Part shown: piece by piece, positions 17,685 through 29,747 of the stretch
How positions within the stretch are numbered: position 1 is the stretch's first letter
Layout: every line of letters begins with the position of its first letter
Assembly (NCBI RefSeq): GCF_008087625.1
Contig: NZ_CP042997.1
Location: 6,634,001-6,698,000 of the forward strand
Reading direction: 5' to 3'
Source of the DNA: Aquisphaera giovannonii
GTDB lineage: Bacteria; Planctomycetota; Planctomycetia; Isosphaerales; Isosphaeraceae
DNA length: 64,000 nt
Notes under the pieces: generated by a model
What the model saw: the letters and a program-made list of their open reading frames with translations, nothing else
Databases searched by the model: none
What the model was told of the DNA's origin: nothing
Translations under genes and position numbers: made by a program

Positions 17685-18895
17685 GGGGTCACCTCCCGCA
17701 GGACGTCGGCCAGGATGTCGCAGCCCTCGTCGATCTGCTCGTCGGACAGGTTGAGCGCCGGGAGCAGGCGGACGACGTGGCCGTGCGTGGCGTTGATCAG
17801 CAGCCCGCGCCCGAGGCATGCGGAGACGACCGCGGTCGCGTCGAACGAGAGGTCCACGCCGATCATCACCCCGCGGATCCGGATGTCCTTGATGCGATCG
17901 GGCATCTCCTCGCGGAGGGCTTCGAAGCGGGCCCGGAACCGCTCGCCGATGGCGATGCCGCGTTCCAGGAGGCCTTCCTCCTCGATCGTCTCCACCGTGG
18001 CGAGGCCGCCCCGGCAGGCGATGGGGTTGCCGCCGAAGGTGGACGCGTGGAGGCCGGGCTGGAGGAACGCCGCGACCTCCTTCCTCGCCATCATCACGCC
18101 CGCGGCGATGCCCCCGGCGAGGGCCTTGGCGCAGGTCAGGATGTCGGGCTCGATGCCGGAGTGCTGGTAGGCGAACCAGCGCCCGGTGCGGGCCATGCCG
18201 GTCTGGACCTCGTCCAGGATCAGCAGCATCCCGCGCTCGTCGCAGATCTTCCGCAGGCCGGGGAGGTAGTCCTCGTCGGGGACGATCACCCCGCCCTCTC
18301 CCTGGATCGGCTCCACGAGCACCGCGGCCGTCTGGCCGTCGGCCAATTTCGCGACGGCCTCCAGGTCGTTGTAGGGGACGTGGCCGAAGCCCGGGACGAG
18401 CGGCTGGAAGGGCTCCTGGTACTTGGGCTGGGCCGTCGCGGTCAGCGCGGCGAAGGTCCGCCCGTGGAAGCCCCCCTCGGCGGTGATCAGCTTGTAGCGG
18501 CCCTTCGCATGGCCCCAGGCGCGGGCGAGCTTGATGGCGGCCTCGTTGGCCTCCGCGCCGCTGTTGCAGAAGAAGCAGTGGCCGCCGAAGGACCTCTCCG
18601 AGAGGGCCTTCGCGAAGGCGCCTTGCGCCTCCATGTACCAGGTGTTCGGGACGTGGATGAGCTGGCCGACCTGCTCGCGGACGGCCTCGACGATGCGGGG
18701 GGGGCAGTGGCCCAGCAGGTTGCAGCCCCAGCCGGGGAAGAAGTCGAGATAGCGCCTGCCCTCCGCGTCCCAGACCCAGGAACCCTCGCCCCGGACCAGG
18801 CAGACCGGGTAGCGGCGATAGTTGGGGATGACGTACCGCGAGAAGTCCTCGATGGTCTCCGCGGAACTCTGCGGGGCGGCGTGGACGTCTGGCAA
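17681..18895 (-). CDS. argD: acetylornithine aminotransferase
   Basis: ArgD is a class III PLP aminotransferase acting on N-acetylglutamate semialdehyde. It has FFPGWGCNLLGH, the phosphate-binding FCNSGAEANEAAIKLARAW, EPIQGEGGV, LILDEVQTGMARTG and the PLP-lysine region CAKALAGGIAAG. No ATG lies between the end of argB and the conserved domain; the best start is a TTG at 18893-18895 (404 residues), preceded by GGAG about nine bases upstream, so the start is inferred. A CTG further upstream is possible. It lies 47 bases after argB and overlaps argF by four bases. Confidence 0.9.
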   Translation of the reverse strand: MPDVHAAPQSSAETIEDFSRYVIPNYRRYPVCLVRGEGSWVWDAEGRRYLDFFPGWGCNLLGHCPPRIVEAVREQVGQLIHVPNTWYMEAQGAFAKALSERSFGGHCFFCNSGAEANEAAIKLARAWGHAKGRYKLITAEGGFHGRTFAALTATAQPKYQEPFQPLVPGFGHVPYNDLEAVAKLADGQTAAVLVEPIQGEGGVIVPDEDYLPGLRKICDERGMLLILDEVQTGMARTGRWFAYQHSGIEPDILTCAKALAGGIAAGVMMARKEVAAFLQPGLHASTFGGNPIACRGGLATVETIEEEGLLERGIAIGERFRARFEALREEMPDRIKDIRIRGVMIGVDLSFDATAVVSACLGRGLLINATHGHVVRLLPALNLSDEQIDEGCDILADVLREVTP

Positions 18896-18942
18896 CGCAG
18901 GGAACTCCGGCTGCGGAAGTTGCAGGAAAGGGGGGCGGGCGC

Positions 18943-19887
18943 TCAGCGGATCAGGACCGGCTTGCGGCCCGCCGGCGTGCGCGGGGTGACGTCGTCGGCC
19001 AGATCGTTCCCGATCACGGTGCCGATCCCGCTGTCCGTGAAGATCTCCAGGAGCAGCGAGTGGCGGACCCGGCCGTCGATGATGTGGGTCTTCAGGACCC
19101 CGGCCTCCAGCGACGTCAGGCAGGCCTCCACCTTGGGGATCATCCCCTTGTCGATGACCTTCTCGGCGATCAGCTCGCGGCACCCCGCCGGCGTCAGAGA
19201 CGAGATCAGGCTCGAAGGTTCGTTGCGGTCGCGGAGGATGCCCGGCGTGTCGGTCAGGAAGACGAGCTTCTCGGCCTTCAGCGCCTGGGCGACGGCGGCG
19301 GCGGCGGTGTCGGCGTTGACGTTCAGGAGCTTGGTCTCGTCGTCCTCGTCCTCGGCGAGCGAGGGGAGCAGGGGGACCACCCCCGCGAGGCAGAGGTTCT
19401 CGATCGGCTCCACGTCGACTTCGGTGACCTCGCCGACGCGGCCGAGGTCGACCTTGGTGCCGTCGGCCTCCTCGAGCAGGAGCCGGCGCCCGTAGAGGCA
19501 CTGGTGCGTCTTGTGGTGGAGGCCGGAGGCGCGGCCGCCGAACTTGCTGATGTGCCGCTCGATGTCCGCGTTGATCTCCTCCGCGAGCACCCGGGCGACG
19601 ATGCCCAGCGTGGCGTCGTCGGTGTAGCGACGGCCCTTGACCCAGTGCGGGGTGATGCCGGCCTTCTCCATCGCGGCGGTGATCGCCTTGCCGCCGCCGT
19701 GGACGACGACCGGGCGCATCCCGACCGTCTGCATGAAGACGATGTCGACGAGGAGGGCACGCAGGGACTCGGGGTCTTCCATCACCGACCCGCCGAGCTT
19801 GATCACCGTGAACCGGCCGTGGAACTTGCGGATGTACCCGAGCGCCGCGATCAGCACGTCGGCCTTGCGAATCGCCTCCTCATGCAC
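18943..19887 (-). CDS. argB: acetylglutamate kinase
   Basis: ArgB phosphorylates N-acetylglutamate, the usually feedback-controlled step of arginine synthesis. The 314-residue product has FTVIKLGGSVMED, RPVVVHGGGKAIT, NVNADTAAAAVAQALKAEKLVFLTDTPG and DKGMIPKVEACL, all kinase hallmarks. The start is a GTG at 19887, preceded by GAGGGGG; no in-frame ATG fits. The N-terminal helix (EEAIRKADVLIAALGYIRKF) corresponds to the helix that makes arginine-sensitive hexamers in some ArgB proteins, so inhibition by arginine is plausible. First gene of an argB-argD-argF-rph run. Confidence 0.93.
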   Translation of the reverse strand: MHEEAIRKADVLIAALGYIRKFHGRFTVIKLGGSVMEDPESLRALLVDIVFMQTVGMRPVVVHGGGKAITAAMEKAGITPHWVKGRRYTDDATLGIVARVLAEEINADIERHISKFGGRASGLHHKTHQCLYGRRLLLEEADGTKVDLGRVGEVTEVDVEPIENLCLAGVVPLLPSLAEDEDDETKLLNVNADTAAAAVAQALKAEKLVFLTDTPGILRDRNEPSSLISSLTPAGCRELIAEKVIDKGMIPKVEACLTSLEAGVLKTHIIDGRVRHSLLLEIFTDSGIGTVIGNDLADDVTPRTPAGRKPVLIR

Positions 19888-20079
19888 AGCGCGTCCCCCT
19901 CGGCCCCGCGGGCCCACCGATTCGCGGATCGATAAACCGCGATTTTCCCCGGGAGGGCGCCGCTTGTAAAGTGCGGATCGGGCCTCGGAAGGCGTCTTTC
20001 TCGTCTTCTTCATTTCCGCGCGTCATTGCGCGGCGGGGATGCGTCGAGGGCCGCGTCGGTCGCCGTCGGCGCGCAAGGC

Positions 20080-20109
20080 GGCGAGCGCCCGGCAGGCCGG
20101 GCGCTCGCC
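20080..20109 (-). terminator. strong GC hairpin downstream of the small lipoprotein gene
   Basis: A perfect 14-base inverted repeat (GGCGAGCGCCCGGC and its complement) separated by two bases lies 21 bases beyond the lipoprotein stop on the minus strand. There is no T-run after it, so termination is inferred from stem strength and position before argB. Confidence 0.5.
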
Positions 20110-20130
20110 AAGATTCGCGGCCGATCCCGC

Positions 20131-20343
20131 TCAGGACTTCGGCGCGGGCGGGGTGGTCGTGCTGGCCGGGGGAGGGTTGTTCCCCTTCTCCTTGACTTCC
20201 TTGGTCTCCTTGACGGTGGTCGTCCCGCCGGGGCCCGAGACCTTCTTCTCTTCGGTGACGCTGGAGGTGTCACCACAGCCGACGAAGGCCATGGTGGAGG
20301 CCAGGAAACCGGTGCACGCCAGGGCGGAGATGAGCTTCTTCAT
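20131..20343 (-). CDS. small predicted lipoprotein
   Basis: A 70-residue protein that starts MKKLISALACTGFLASTMAF and has a lipobox-like FVGC ending near residue 23. The mature part is short, hydrophilic and low-complexity: charged EEKKVSGPGGTTTVKETKEV and then proline/threonine-rich PPPASTTTPPAPKS. Such tiny acylated peptides are frequent in Planctomycetes and are probably anchored in a membrane; function is unknown. Processing would need Lgt, encoded near the end of this window. It precedes argB but a strong hairpin separates them. Confidence 0.7.
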   Translation of the reverse strand: MKKLISALACTGFLASTMAFVGCGDTSSVTEEKKVSGPGGTTTVKETKEVKEKGNNPPPASTTTPPAPKS

Positions 20344-20575
20344 GAGTATCCTTCGTCGAGTGTGGTTCAGCGACCCGGGCCTCATCCGAGGCCTCGCTAC
20401 GATCGCCGCTGGATGAGAAAATTGCAAGACTCGTGCCAGCCGGGGCGATTTTCTGAGGACGGCTTCATGATGGCATCCGAGGCAATCCCGGGCGCCCCGC
20501 GGGGCCGGCAACCCCGCCGCGAGGCACGCCGATGCGCATCGCCGTGCCTCGCCCCGTGTCGCCGCCTTCGCCGGT

Positions 20576-21115
20576 TCAGCCCCGGCCGGTGCCGACCGGC
20601 AGGTTCGGGATCGAGGGGAGCGAAGGGGCGATCTGGCCGCGCAGGTCCTCGACGGCGTCCCGGGTGATCTCCGAGACCTGGCCGAGGGAGACGCCGGTCG
20701 CCTCGGATCCGAGGTTGAGCGCCAGGTAATCCTCGCCCAGGCCCAGGAAGGCATCGGGCATCCCCAGCCCCCTGTTCAGGGCGATCCGGGCCAGCGGCGC
20801 CACGCAGGCGACGCCCGCGGCGACGACCGCACCCAGGACCGGGATGGACGGGTCGTGCACCCCTTCTTCCTTCATGGCCTCCCGGGCCACGTAGGCGCCG
20901 GAGAGCGCGTGCGGGATCATCAGGGCGGGGCGATAACGGGGCGGGAAGATCCCGACCTTGTCGAGGAACATCTCGCCGAGCGCGGCCAGGGCCCAGGTCC
21001 CCGTGCTGGGGCTCCGACGCTTGGCCGCCAGGAATGCGGGGCCGAGGGCCACCTTGAAGCCGCTCAGCGCCGCCAGGGCCATCGCGCGTTCGAACGGCGT
21101 CTTCGGACTGGTCAT
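20576..21115 (-). CDS. small integral membrane protein, DUF4126-like
   Basis: The 179-residue product has three to four hydrophobic segments: [19 protein letters not shown] (residues 13-31), [30 protein letters not shown] and [18 protein letters not shown]. The order, with an ExxxDK pair after the second segment, recalls DUF4126 proteins, but I am not certain. The C-terminal part ([16 protein letters not shown], then a charged amphipathic helix) is cytoplasmic by the positive-inside rule. The start at 21115 has one of the best ribosome sites in the window, AAGGAGGAG seven bases upstream. No partner gene is evident. Confidence 0.6.
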   Translation of the reverse strand: MTSPKTPFERAMALAALSGFKVALGPAFLAAKRRSPSTGTWALAALGEMFLDKVGIFPPRYRPALMIPHALSGAYVAREAMKEEGVHDPSIPVLGAVVAAGVACVAPLARIALNRGLGMPDAFLGLGEDYLALNLGSEATGVSLGQVSEITRDAVEDLRGQIAPSLPSIPNLPVGTGRG

Positions 21116-21345
21116 CGCAATTCTCCTCCTTCGATCCGCGTTGGGTTCGCCATTTCGCTCCGGGCACGGGGACCCGTCTCTATCGTGAAAGAAATTGCAA
21201 GAACCGTGCCGCCTGTCCGGGGCCGGCGGCCGGGACTGCGCGTCACGCGGTCCCCGGGCCGGAACGGATGAGGGCGGGCGGCATCGTGTTTGCGAAAAGA
21301 TGTGGCTCCTTTATCGAAAACAGACTCGAAATAGGACCATCCGCG

Positions 21346-22524
21346 ATGAAAGCTCTCTGCTGGCACGGCCAGGGCCACGTGCGCATCGACCAGGTGCCGG
21401 ACGCGAAGATCGAGGAGCCGCGCGACATCGTCGTGCGGATCACGTCGACGGCCATCTGCGGCTCGGACCTCCACATCCTGGACGGCCTGGTGCCGGCCAT
21501 GGAGCGGGGCGACATCCTCGGCCACGAGCCGATGGGCGAGGTGGTGGACGTCGGGCGGGACATCCGGGACGTCAAGAAGGGCGACCGCGTGGTCGTCCCG
21601 TTCACCATCAGCTGCGGATCCTGCTTCTTCTGCAACAGGCAGCTCTACTCGCTCTGCGACACGACGAACCGCGAGCCCGAGAAGGCGAGGCTGGCCATGG
21701 GCCAGGCCCCCGCGGGGCTGCTGGGCTATTCGCACCTCACCGGCGGCTATCCCGGCGGCCAGGCCGAGTATCTCCGGGTGCCCTACGCGGACGTCGGCGT
21801 CGTCAAGGTGCCCGACGGCCTTCCCGACGAGAAGGTCCTGTTCCTCTCCGACATCCTCCCGACGGCCTACATGGCCGCCGAGAATTGCGGGATCGAGCCC
21901 GGGGACGTCGTCGCCATCTGGGGCTGCGGCCCGGTCGGCCAGCTCGCGATCCGATGCGCCTGGATGCTGGGCGCCGGGCGGGTCGTCGCCATCGACGCCG
22001 TGCCGGAGCGGCTCCGCATGGCCGAGGCCCACGGCCGGGCGGAGGTCATCAACTTCCGCGAGCAGGACGTCTACGCCCGGCTGATGGAGATGACCAAGGG
22101 CCGCGGGCCGGACCGCTGCATGGACGCCGTGGGCGCGGAGGCGCACGCGGCCGGCACGCTCCGCTCGGCCCTCGAGTCGGCCGAGCAGGCGGTCGGCCTG
22201 GCCTTCGACCGCCCGTACGTCCTCCAGGAGGCCATCCGCTGCTGCCGCAAGGGGGGCACGCTGTCCATCCCGGGCGTGTACATCGGCCAGTCGGACAAGA
22301 TCCCGATGGGCGCCCTGATGAACAAGGGATTGACCATCAAGACGGGGCAGACCCACATGCCCCGATATATGAAGATGCTCCTCGGCAAGATCGAGGCCGG
22401 GGAGATCGACCCGTCGTACATCATCACCCACCGGGTGAAGCTGGACGAGGCGCCGGAGGCCTACAAGACCTTCCGCGACAAGAAGGACGGGTGCATCAAG
22501 GTCGTGATCACGCCGGGCTCGTGA
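21346..22524 (+). CDS. zinc-dependent alcohol dehydrogenase, formaldehyde-dehydrogenase-like
   Basis: The 392-residue MDR-family enzyme has the catalytic zinc site in [10 protein letters not shown] and GHEPMGEVV, four structural-zinc cysteines in [16 protein letters not shown], and a nucleotide loop [19 protein letters not shown]. The segment [16 protein letters not shown] and the following insertion are typical of the glutathione-independent formaldehyde dehydrogenase-like branch, so aldehyde detoxification is a fair guess, but substrate cannot be read from sequence. The start at 21346 (MKALCWHG) is preferred over a frame-open ATG at 21268, because the domain begins at that residue. A hairpin after the stop separates it from aconitase. 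Confidence 0.85.
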   Translation: MKALCWHGQGHVRIDQVPDAKIEEPRDIVVRITSTAICGSDLHILDGLVPAMERGDILGHEPMGEVVDVGRDIRDVKKGDRVVVPFTISCGSCFFCNRQLYSLCDTTNREPEKARLAMGQAPAGLLGYSHLTGGYPGGQAEYLRVPYADVGVVKVPDGLPDEKVLFLSDILPTAYMAAENCGIEPGDVVAIWGCGPVGQLAIRCAWMLGAGRVVAIDAVPERLRMAEAHGRAEVINFREQDVYARLMEMTKGRGPDRCMDAVGAEAHAAGTLRSALESAEQAVGLAFDRPYVLQEAIRCCRKGGTLSIPGVYIGQSDKIPMGALMNKGLTIKTGQTHMPRYMKMLLGKIEAGEIDPSYIITHRVKLDEAPEAYKTFRDKKDGCIKVVITPGS

Positions 22525-22525
22525 A

Positions 22526-22549
22526 GGGCCCGCGCCGGGGGGCGGGCCC
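22526..22549. terminator. bidirectional hairpin between convergent adh and acnA genes
   Basis: An 8-base stem (GGGCCCGC with its complement) and 8-base loop directly after the dehydrogenase stop, 28 bases from the acnA stop. No T-run is present on either side; called from position and strength. Confidence 0.5.
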
Positions 22550-22576
22550 CTCCCGGCGCGCGGCCTTCGCCCCCGC

Positions 22577-25336
<2,760 letters not shown>

Positions 25337-25415
25337 TCCTCGTCCCTTCGAGCTTTCGAGGGGAGGCCCAGGCCGATCCAGGCCGGTTCAGCCCCCCAAA
25401 GCGGTGGGAAAAGCG

Positions 25416-25474
25416 AAGGGGAAGGAGGTCCGAGGCGCCGCCGGCGGGAAAGCTCCCGCGTCGCCCTTCCCCTT
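25416..25474 (-). terminator. hairpin with T-rich tail after mqnD
   Basis: On the minus strand, beginning just after the mqnD stop, AAGGGGAAGG pairs with CCTTCCCCTT across about 40 bases that contain an inner GC stem. The sequence then continues CGCTTTTCCC. The T-rich continuation makes this the best-looking terminator of the left half. Confidence 0.55.
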
Positions 25475-25478
25475 GGGA

Positions 25479-26327
25479 TCATCCTACGAATTGTAAGTCA
25501 ACGTGCCCCGGGACTGAACCCATATCCGCCGCCCGCTCGAGGAAGAGCCTGACCGCCGCGCGGCCCTCCGGCCCGTAGTCCACCGTCCGCTCGTTGACGT
25601 ACATGCCCACGAACCGATCGGCCAGCTTCGGGTCGAGGTCCCTGGCGTACTTCAGGGCATACTCGAGCGCCTCCTGGCGGTGGTCCAGGGCGTAGCGGAT
25701 GCTCTCCTTGATCAGCGCCGCCACCTTGAGGACGAGGTCCTCGCCCAGGTCCCGCCGGACCACGTTCCCCCCCAGCGGGAGCGGCAGCCCCGTCTGGTCG
25801 TTCCACCACTGGCCGAGGTCCAGCACCCGGTGCAGCCCCCGGTCGCCGTAGTAGAGCTGCCCCTCGTGGATGAGGAGCCCGGCCTTCACCTCGCCGGCCG
25901 CGACCGCCGGCAGGATCCGGTCGAACGGCAGCACCGTCACCGGCACGTCCTTCCCCATGCAGAGCTGGAGGGCCAGGTAGGCCGAGGTCAGCTTGCCGGG
26001 GATCGCGATCGCCTCGCCCTTCAGATCATCCAGCTTCATGGGCTCGCGGGTCACCAGCGTCGGCCCGTACCGCTCCCCCATGCTGGCGCCCGAGGACAGC
26101 AGGGCGTACTTGTCGGCCAGGTACGCGAACGCGTGGATGCTCACCGCGGACACCTCGAGCTCGCCGTTGAGCGCCCGCTTGTTGAGCGTCTCGATGTCCT
26201 CGAGCTGGTGGACGAACCGGAGCCCCCCGGTGTCGATCCTGTCGTGCGTCAACGCATAGAACATGAACGCGTCGTCGGAATCCGGGCTGTGTCCGACCCG
26301 GATCGTCGTCTGGTCCTGGGAACTCAT
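25479..26327 (-). CDS. mqnD: 1,4-dihydroxy-6-naphthoate synthase MqnD
   Basis: MqnD makes 1,4-dihydroxy-6-naphthoate in the futalosine pathway to menaquinone. The 282-residue product has the periplasmic-binding-protein-like fold of the family, opening with IRVGHSPDSDDAFMFYAL and containing VSAVSIHAFAYLADKYALL, KLTSAYLALQLCMG, and the active-site region LLIHEGQLYY. Length is normal. It shows that the cell makes menaquinone through futalosine. No other mqn gene is nearby. The start at 26327 (MSSQDQTT) is well placed. Confidence 0.93.
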   Translation of the reverse strand: MSSQDQTTIRVGHSPDSDDAFMFYALTHDRIDTGGLRFVHQLEDIETLNKRALNGELEVSAVSIHAFAYLADKYALLSSGASMGERYGPTLVTREPMKLDDLKGEAIAIPGKLTSAYLALQLCMGKDVPVTVLPFDRILPAVAAGEVKAGLLIHEGQLYYGDRGLHRVLDLGQWWNDQTGLPLPLGGNVVRRDLGEDLVLKVAALIKESIRYALDHRQEALEYALKYARDLDPKLADRFVGMYVNERTVDYGPEGRAAVRLFLERAADMGSVPGHVDLQFVG

Positions 26328-26645
26328 GGACGGCTCTCGTCAGGGGGATGCTCGGCCGAAGCCTCGGCCTGGGGGCGGTAGATCCTTCGCCGGAGGGTGA
26401 CCACTTCGCGGCGTAGCATTGTATGCGTCTGACCACAATCACGCCCAATCTGCTTCCGCAGCCTCGGGCCGCCGGATTCGTTTGACTTCCCGGGCGAGAG
26501 CCGCTCTGGCGAACGTAAGATACTCAGTGAAAATGGTTTGAGGGAGACCGGCGGGCTGCTGACGGCCCGGGATTTCCAAATGCAGCCCGTCCCTGCGGGA
26601 GGCGCTCGGAAGCCACGATGGGCGGCGACGAAGGCGAATCCACGT
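26328..26645. other. 318-base intergenic region between mqnD and kptA
   Basis: It lies upstream of mqnD and downstream of kptA, both read leftward. It includes a candidate mqnD promoter (26418-26448), an imperfect GC hairpin around 26562-26600 (GCGGGCTGCTGACGGCCCG) that could end kptA transcripts, and no coding pattern. Confidence 0.4.
26418..26448 (-). promoter_or_regulatory. candidate sigma70-type promoter of mqnD
   Basis: On the minus strand TTGGGC and TACAAT are separated by 19 bases, about 90 bases before the mqnD start. The -10 box is good (5 of 6), the spacing is long, and the call rests on this match only. Confidence 0.3.
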
Positions 26646-27191
26646 TCATCCGGCCGGGAAGTCGATGAACGCCGCCGGCACTCGATCGGTCAACCAGACC
26701 CCGTTGGCCGAAAGGTAGAACAGGTGGCCGGCCTCGGCCATCTCGCCGGTTCGGATGACCAGGACGACGGGCTTGCCGTGACGCCGGCCGACCTTCGTCG
26801 CCGTCTCCGCGTCGGGCGAGAGGTGGACGTGTCGCCGGTTCGCGGGATGTAGCCCGCCCGCCCGGATCGAGTCGAGGAACCGTGTGGCCGTGCCGTGGTA
26901 GAGAAAGTCCGGCGGCGATGCGGGCGGGAGGGCCAGGTCCACGTCGACCGAGTGCCCCTGGCTGGCCCGGATCCGGGCACCGTCCTCGCTGAAGGCGAAA
27001 CGCGTCTTGTCGTTCTCCGCGACGATCCGATCCAGCAGGGGGCGGGTCAGTCGGACGCCGTGGTCGTTGGAGCGGCGGATCAACGCCTCGACGTCGGCCC
27101 AGCCGTTCGCGTCCAGGACGAGGCCGATCTCCTCGGGCTTGTGCCTCAGGACGAGGGAGAGGAACTTGCTGGCCCGGACGAGATCCGCCAT
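26646..27191 (-). CDS. kptA: RNA 2'-phosphotransferase KptA/Tpt1
   Basis: KptA removes a 2'-phosphate from RNA by NAD+-dependent ADP-ribosylation, the last step of tRNA splicing in fungi. The 181-residue product has the N-terminal winged-helix part [13 protein letters not shown] and the catalytic part with [36 protein letters not shown] and GVWLTDRVP, matching the conserved His/Arg set. In bacteria, which lack that type of splicing, its natural substrate is unknown. The start at 27191 (MADLVRAS) fits. It is divergent from the phosphatase gene at 27467. Confidence 0.93.
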   Translation of the reverse strand: MADLVRASKFLSLVLRHKPEEIGLVLDANGWADVEALIRRSNDHGVRLTRPLLDRIVAENDKTRFAFSEDGARIRASQGHSVDVDLALPPASPPDFLYHGTATRFLDSIRAGGLHPANRRHVHLSPDAETATKVGRRHGKPVVLVIRTGEMAEAGHLFYLSANGVWLTDRVPAAFIDFPAG

Positions 27192-27466
27192 CGGAGAGTC
27201 TGCCTTTCGGAAGTCATGGCGCTCGGCACGCCATTGTCTCGGCGTCGCGCCGCGAGATCAAGTGACGCCGATGCGGAGATGACGCCCAAGGCCCTCGCCT
27301 CCGTCCCCCGGGTTCGGATTGACCCTTTGAGGCTGCTGCCCTACCATGCCGGCCCGATCCGCCAGGGATGGCCGGCACGCTGCGCGAGATCCGCGCCGGG
27401 TGCGACCGTCCGGGGCGTCGGCCCGTTCCCGGACTCGCCCGGTTTCCCGTCGCGGGGCTCGTTGCG

Positions 27467-28105
27467 ATGCGCAAGGTGGTGCTCGGATTGCTCGTCCTGA
27501 CAGGGGCCGGCGCGGTCGGGTGGCTGATCCATCTCGACAGGCGGAACCGGCTCGTCTGGGATCACTGGGACACGGTGAAGCCCGGCATCCTCTACCGGAG
27601 CGGCCAGCTCACGGGGGATCAGCTCGCCGCCGCGGCCCGGAGGTACGGGATCCGCACGGTGGTCAACTTCCAGCTGCCCGGCAAGGAGATGAAGGCGGAG
27701 CGGGAGCTGGCCGCGTCGCTCGGCATCGGCTTCGTGAACCTGCCCATGCCCGGGGACGGCTTCGGCGAGCAGTCCCAGTTCCGCAAGGTCCTCGAGGTGG
27801 TCGACGACCCGGACCGACGGCCGGTGCTCGTGCATTGCGCCCGGGGGACGTGCCGGACCGGATCGGCCGTGGCGCTTTACCGCTACGAGCGCGACGGCTG
27901 GACGATCGAGGACGTGGCCGCGGAGCTGAAGCGTCAGGCCTACCGGGACGGCCACATCGCGGGCTACATCTACGCGATGGCCCGGAACAAGCCGTCGCTG
28001 GTGCTGCACAACCCCCAGACCATCGACGACCGGAACGGGACGGCGACGGGGCCCGAGCCGCTGCCGGAGGTGTTCCCTGCCAGGGAGGACGCGAATGATC
28101 GCTGA
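27467..28105 (+). CDS. membrane-anchored tyrosine/dual-specificity-type phosphatase
   Basis: The 212-residue product begins MRKVVLGLLVLTGAGAVGWL, a single membrane anchor or signal, followed by a phosphatase domain with GILYRSGQL, GIRTVVNFQLPG and the catalytic P-loop VHCARGTCRTG (Cys-X5-Arg). The general acid may be the Asp in PMPGDGF. Such small cysteine phosphatases act on phosphotyrosine, phosphoinositides or carbohydrates; the location before a membrane glycosyltransferase, with an 11-base overlap, suggests a role in an exported or lipid-linked glycan, by inference only. The start at 27467 is chosen from the anchor; upstream in-frame codons (from 27368) are not protein-like. Confidence 0.78.
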   Translation: MRKVVLGLLVLTGAGAVGWLIHLDRRNRLVWDHWDTVKPGILYRSGQLTGDQLAAAARRYGIRTVVNFQLPGKEMKAERELAASLGIGFVNLPMPGDGFGEQSQFRKVLEVVDDPDRRPVLVHCARGTCRTGSAVALYRYERDGWTIEDVAAELKRQAYRDGHIAGYIYAMARNKPSLVLHNPQTIDDRNGTATGPEPLPEVFPAREDANDR

Positions 28106-29747
28106 GCCGAACCACGCCGCGACGTCCGGGCCCCCGAGGAGCCGCATCCTCCGCGCCGATGCGAGGTTGAGCCTGCCCTTCCCCGCGGCGGAGCGGTGGC
28201 TGGCCCCGCTGTACGCGACGATGGCGATCGGCTTCGTCCTGATCGGCGCGGGGAACCTGGACCTGGGCCCGGCGGACGCCCGCCTCGGGATCGCCGCGGG
28301 CGAGCCCTTCGGCCCCATCGGCCAGGTGTTCGGCCGGTACGCGCCCGAGCTGTGGCCGGCGAAGGTCGCGCTCTCCCGACTTGCGGGACTATTCGTCGAG
28401 CGCGGCGATGCCGCGCCGGGCATCGTCCACTGGCCCTCGGCGCTCGCGGCCGCGGCGATCGGCTGGATGCTCGCCCGGCGGGCCGCCGCGACGCTGGGGA
28501 CGCGAACCGGCATCTTCGTCGGGCTGGCCTGGCTCGCCTCGGTGGGGGCGATCGACCATTCCGGGGCCGTCGGCCTCGACTTCGTGACGGGACTGGCCGT
28601 CGTGGCGGCCATCGATCGGCTGCTCGACGAAGGATCGGACTGGACGGCCGGAGCATGGACCGCGCTCGCCTTCCTGGCCGGCGGCTGGCCGCCGGCGATC
28701 GTCGTCCTGCTGGTCGTGATCGTGCTGGGCCGTCCGGAGGCCGGCTATTCGGCCCGACTGTTCGTCCCTCCGGCCGTCGCCGCGGCGGCCTGGGCGGCGT
28801 GGGCGATCGCGTCGGCGACCCCGGAAGGCATGGCCGCGGCCCTGGTCCTCCCGTTCAAACACCGGCCCGACTGGTTCATGGCCCTCACGCTCCTCGGCCT
28901 CGCGCTCCCGTTCGGCCCGTTCGCCGCGCTCGCCTGGTCCCCGTCCGTCCGGCGGGGCTGGACACCCGGGGGCGGGCTGCTGATCAAGGGGTGGACGCAG
29001 GCGGCACTCGCCTGCCTGGTCGCCGGCACGGTCGTCCCGGGGATCTCCCAGGCGGCCCGGATCCCGGCGCTCGCCGGGATGATGATCGCAAGCGGGACCG
29101 TCCTGGAGGCCGCCTGGACCGGGTCGCTCTCGCGATGGTCCCGGAGGGCCTTCCTGGCCGCGGCCTTCGGCCTGTCGCTGCTCTGGCTGATGAGCCTGGT
29201 GTACGGCGAATATCTCTGGCTCATGGTCTTCTCCTATTACCGCCCGGTCGGCATCGCCGCGGCCGTCGTCGCCGTCCCGCTGATTGCCCTGGCCTGGTCG
29301 GGTGCGGAGCTCGGGAATTCTCGGCGGGCAACCGTCGCGCTCGTCCTCCTGGCGGCGAGCCTCAAGCTCGTGCACTGGGGGTACTATGTCCCCGAGGCGA
29401 ACTACCGATATGGCCAGGGGCCGTGGGGCAGGGCGATCGGACAGTGGGTCCTCCCGAACTGGACGATCCACACGTTCCATGACTGGCCGCCCGAATTGGC
29501 CTTCGCTACGGGCCGCCCCGTCCGCCAACTCCCGGCGCCCCTTCACATCGCCTATCCCCAGGACGGCGAGTCCAGGCACGTGCTCTTGCTCCAGTCCGAG
29601 TTTGAAAACTGGCCCGAGTCGGCGCCGAGGCTCATCAAGGTCGCGAGCTTCCAGGAGTTGGACGGCAGCGTACGCGTGCTCGCCCGCACCCCGGGCAAGC
29701 TCGTCGCGCCGTCCGGACTTGCTCTCCCAGGGCGGGCCGAGGACTGA
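28095..29747 (+). CDS. polytopic ArnT-like membrane glycosyltransferase
   Basis: The 550-residue membrane protein has an N-terminal TM helix (APLYATMAIGFVLIGAGNLDLG), followed by an extracytoplasmic loop with DARLGIAAGEPFG, and about ten more hydrophobic segments. The C-terminal hydrophilic domain (about residues 430-550, HWGYYVPEANYRYGQGPWG) lies outside the membrane. This is the general plan of GT-C (GT39/GT83) transferases, but the usual acidic loop motif is weak, so the label is a family-level guess. Start ATG at 28095 overlaps the phosphatase gene by 11 bases, suggesting translational coupling. Confidence 0.6.
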   Translation: MIAEPNHAATSGPPRSRILRADARLSLPFPAAERWLAPLYATMAIGFVLIGAGNLDLGPADARLGIAAGEPFGPIGQVFGRYAPELWPAKVALSRLAGLFVERGDAAPGIVHWPSALAAAAIGWMLARRAAATLGTRTGIFVGLAWLASVGAIDHSGAVGLDFVTGLAVVAAIDRLLDEGSDWTAGAWTALAFLAGGWPPAIVVLLVVIVLGRPEAGYSARLFVPPAVAAAAWAAWAIASATPEGMAAALVLPFKHRPDWFMALTLLGLALPFGPFAALAWSPSVRRGWTPGGGLLIKGWTQAALACLVAGTVVPGISQAARIPALAGMMIASGTVLEAAWTGSLSRWSRRAFLAAAFGLSLLWLMSLVYGEYLWLMVFSYYRPVGIAAAVVAVPLIALAWSGAELGNSRRATVALVLLAASLKLVHWGYYVPEANYRYGQGPWGRAIGQWVLPNWTIHTFHDWPPELAFATGRPVRQLPAPLHIAYPQDGESRHVLLLQSEFENWPESAPRLIKVASFQELDGSVRVLARTPGKLVAPSGLALPGRAED

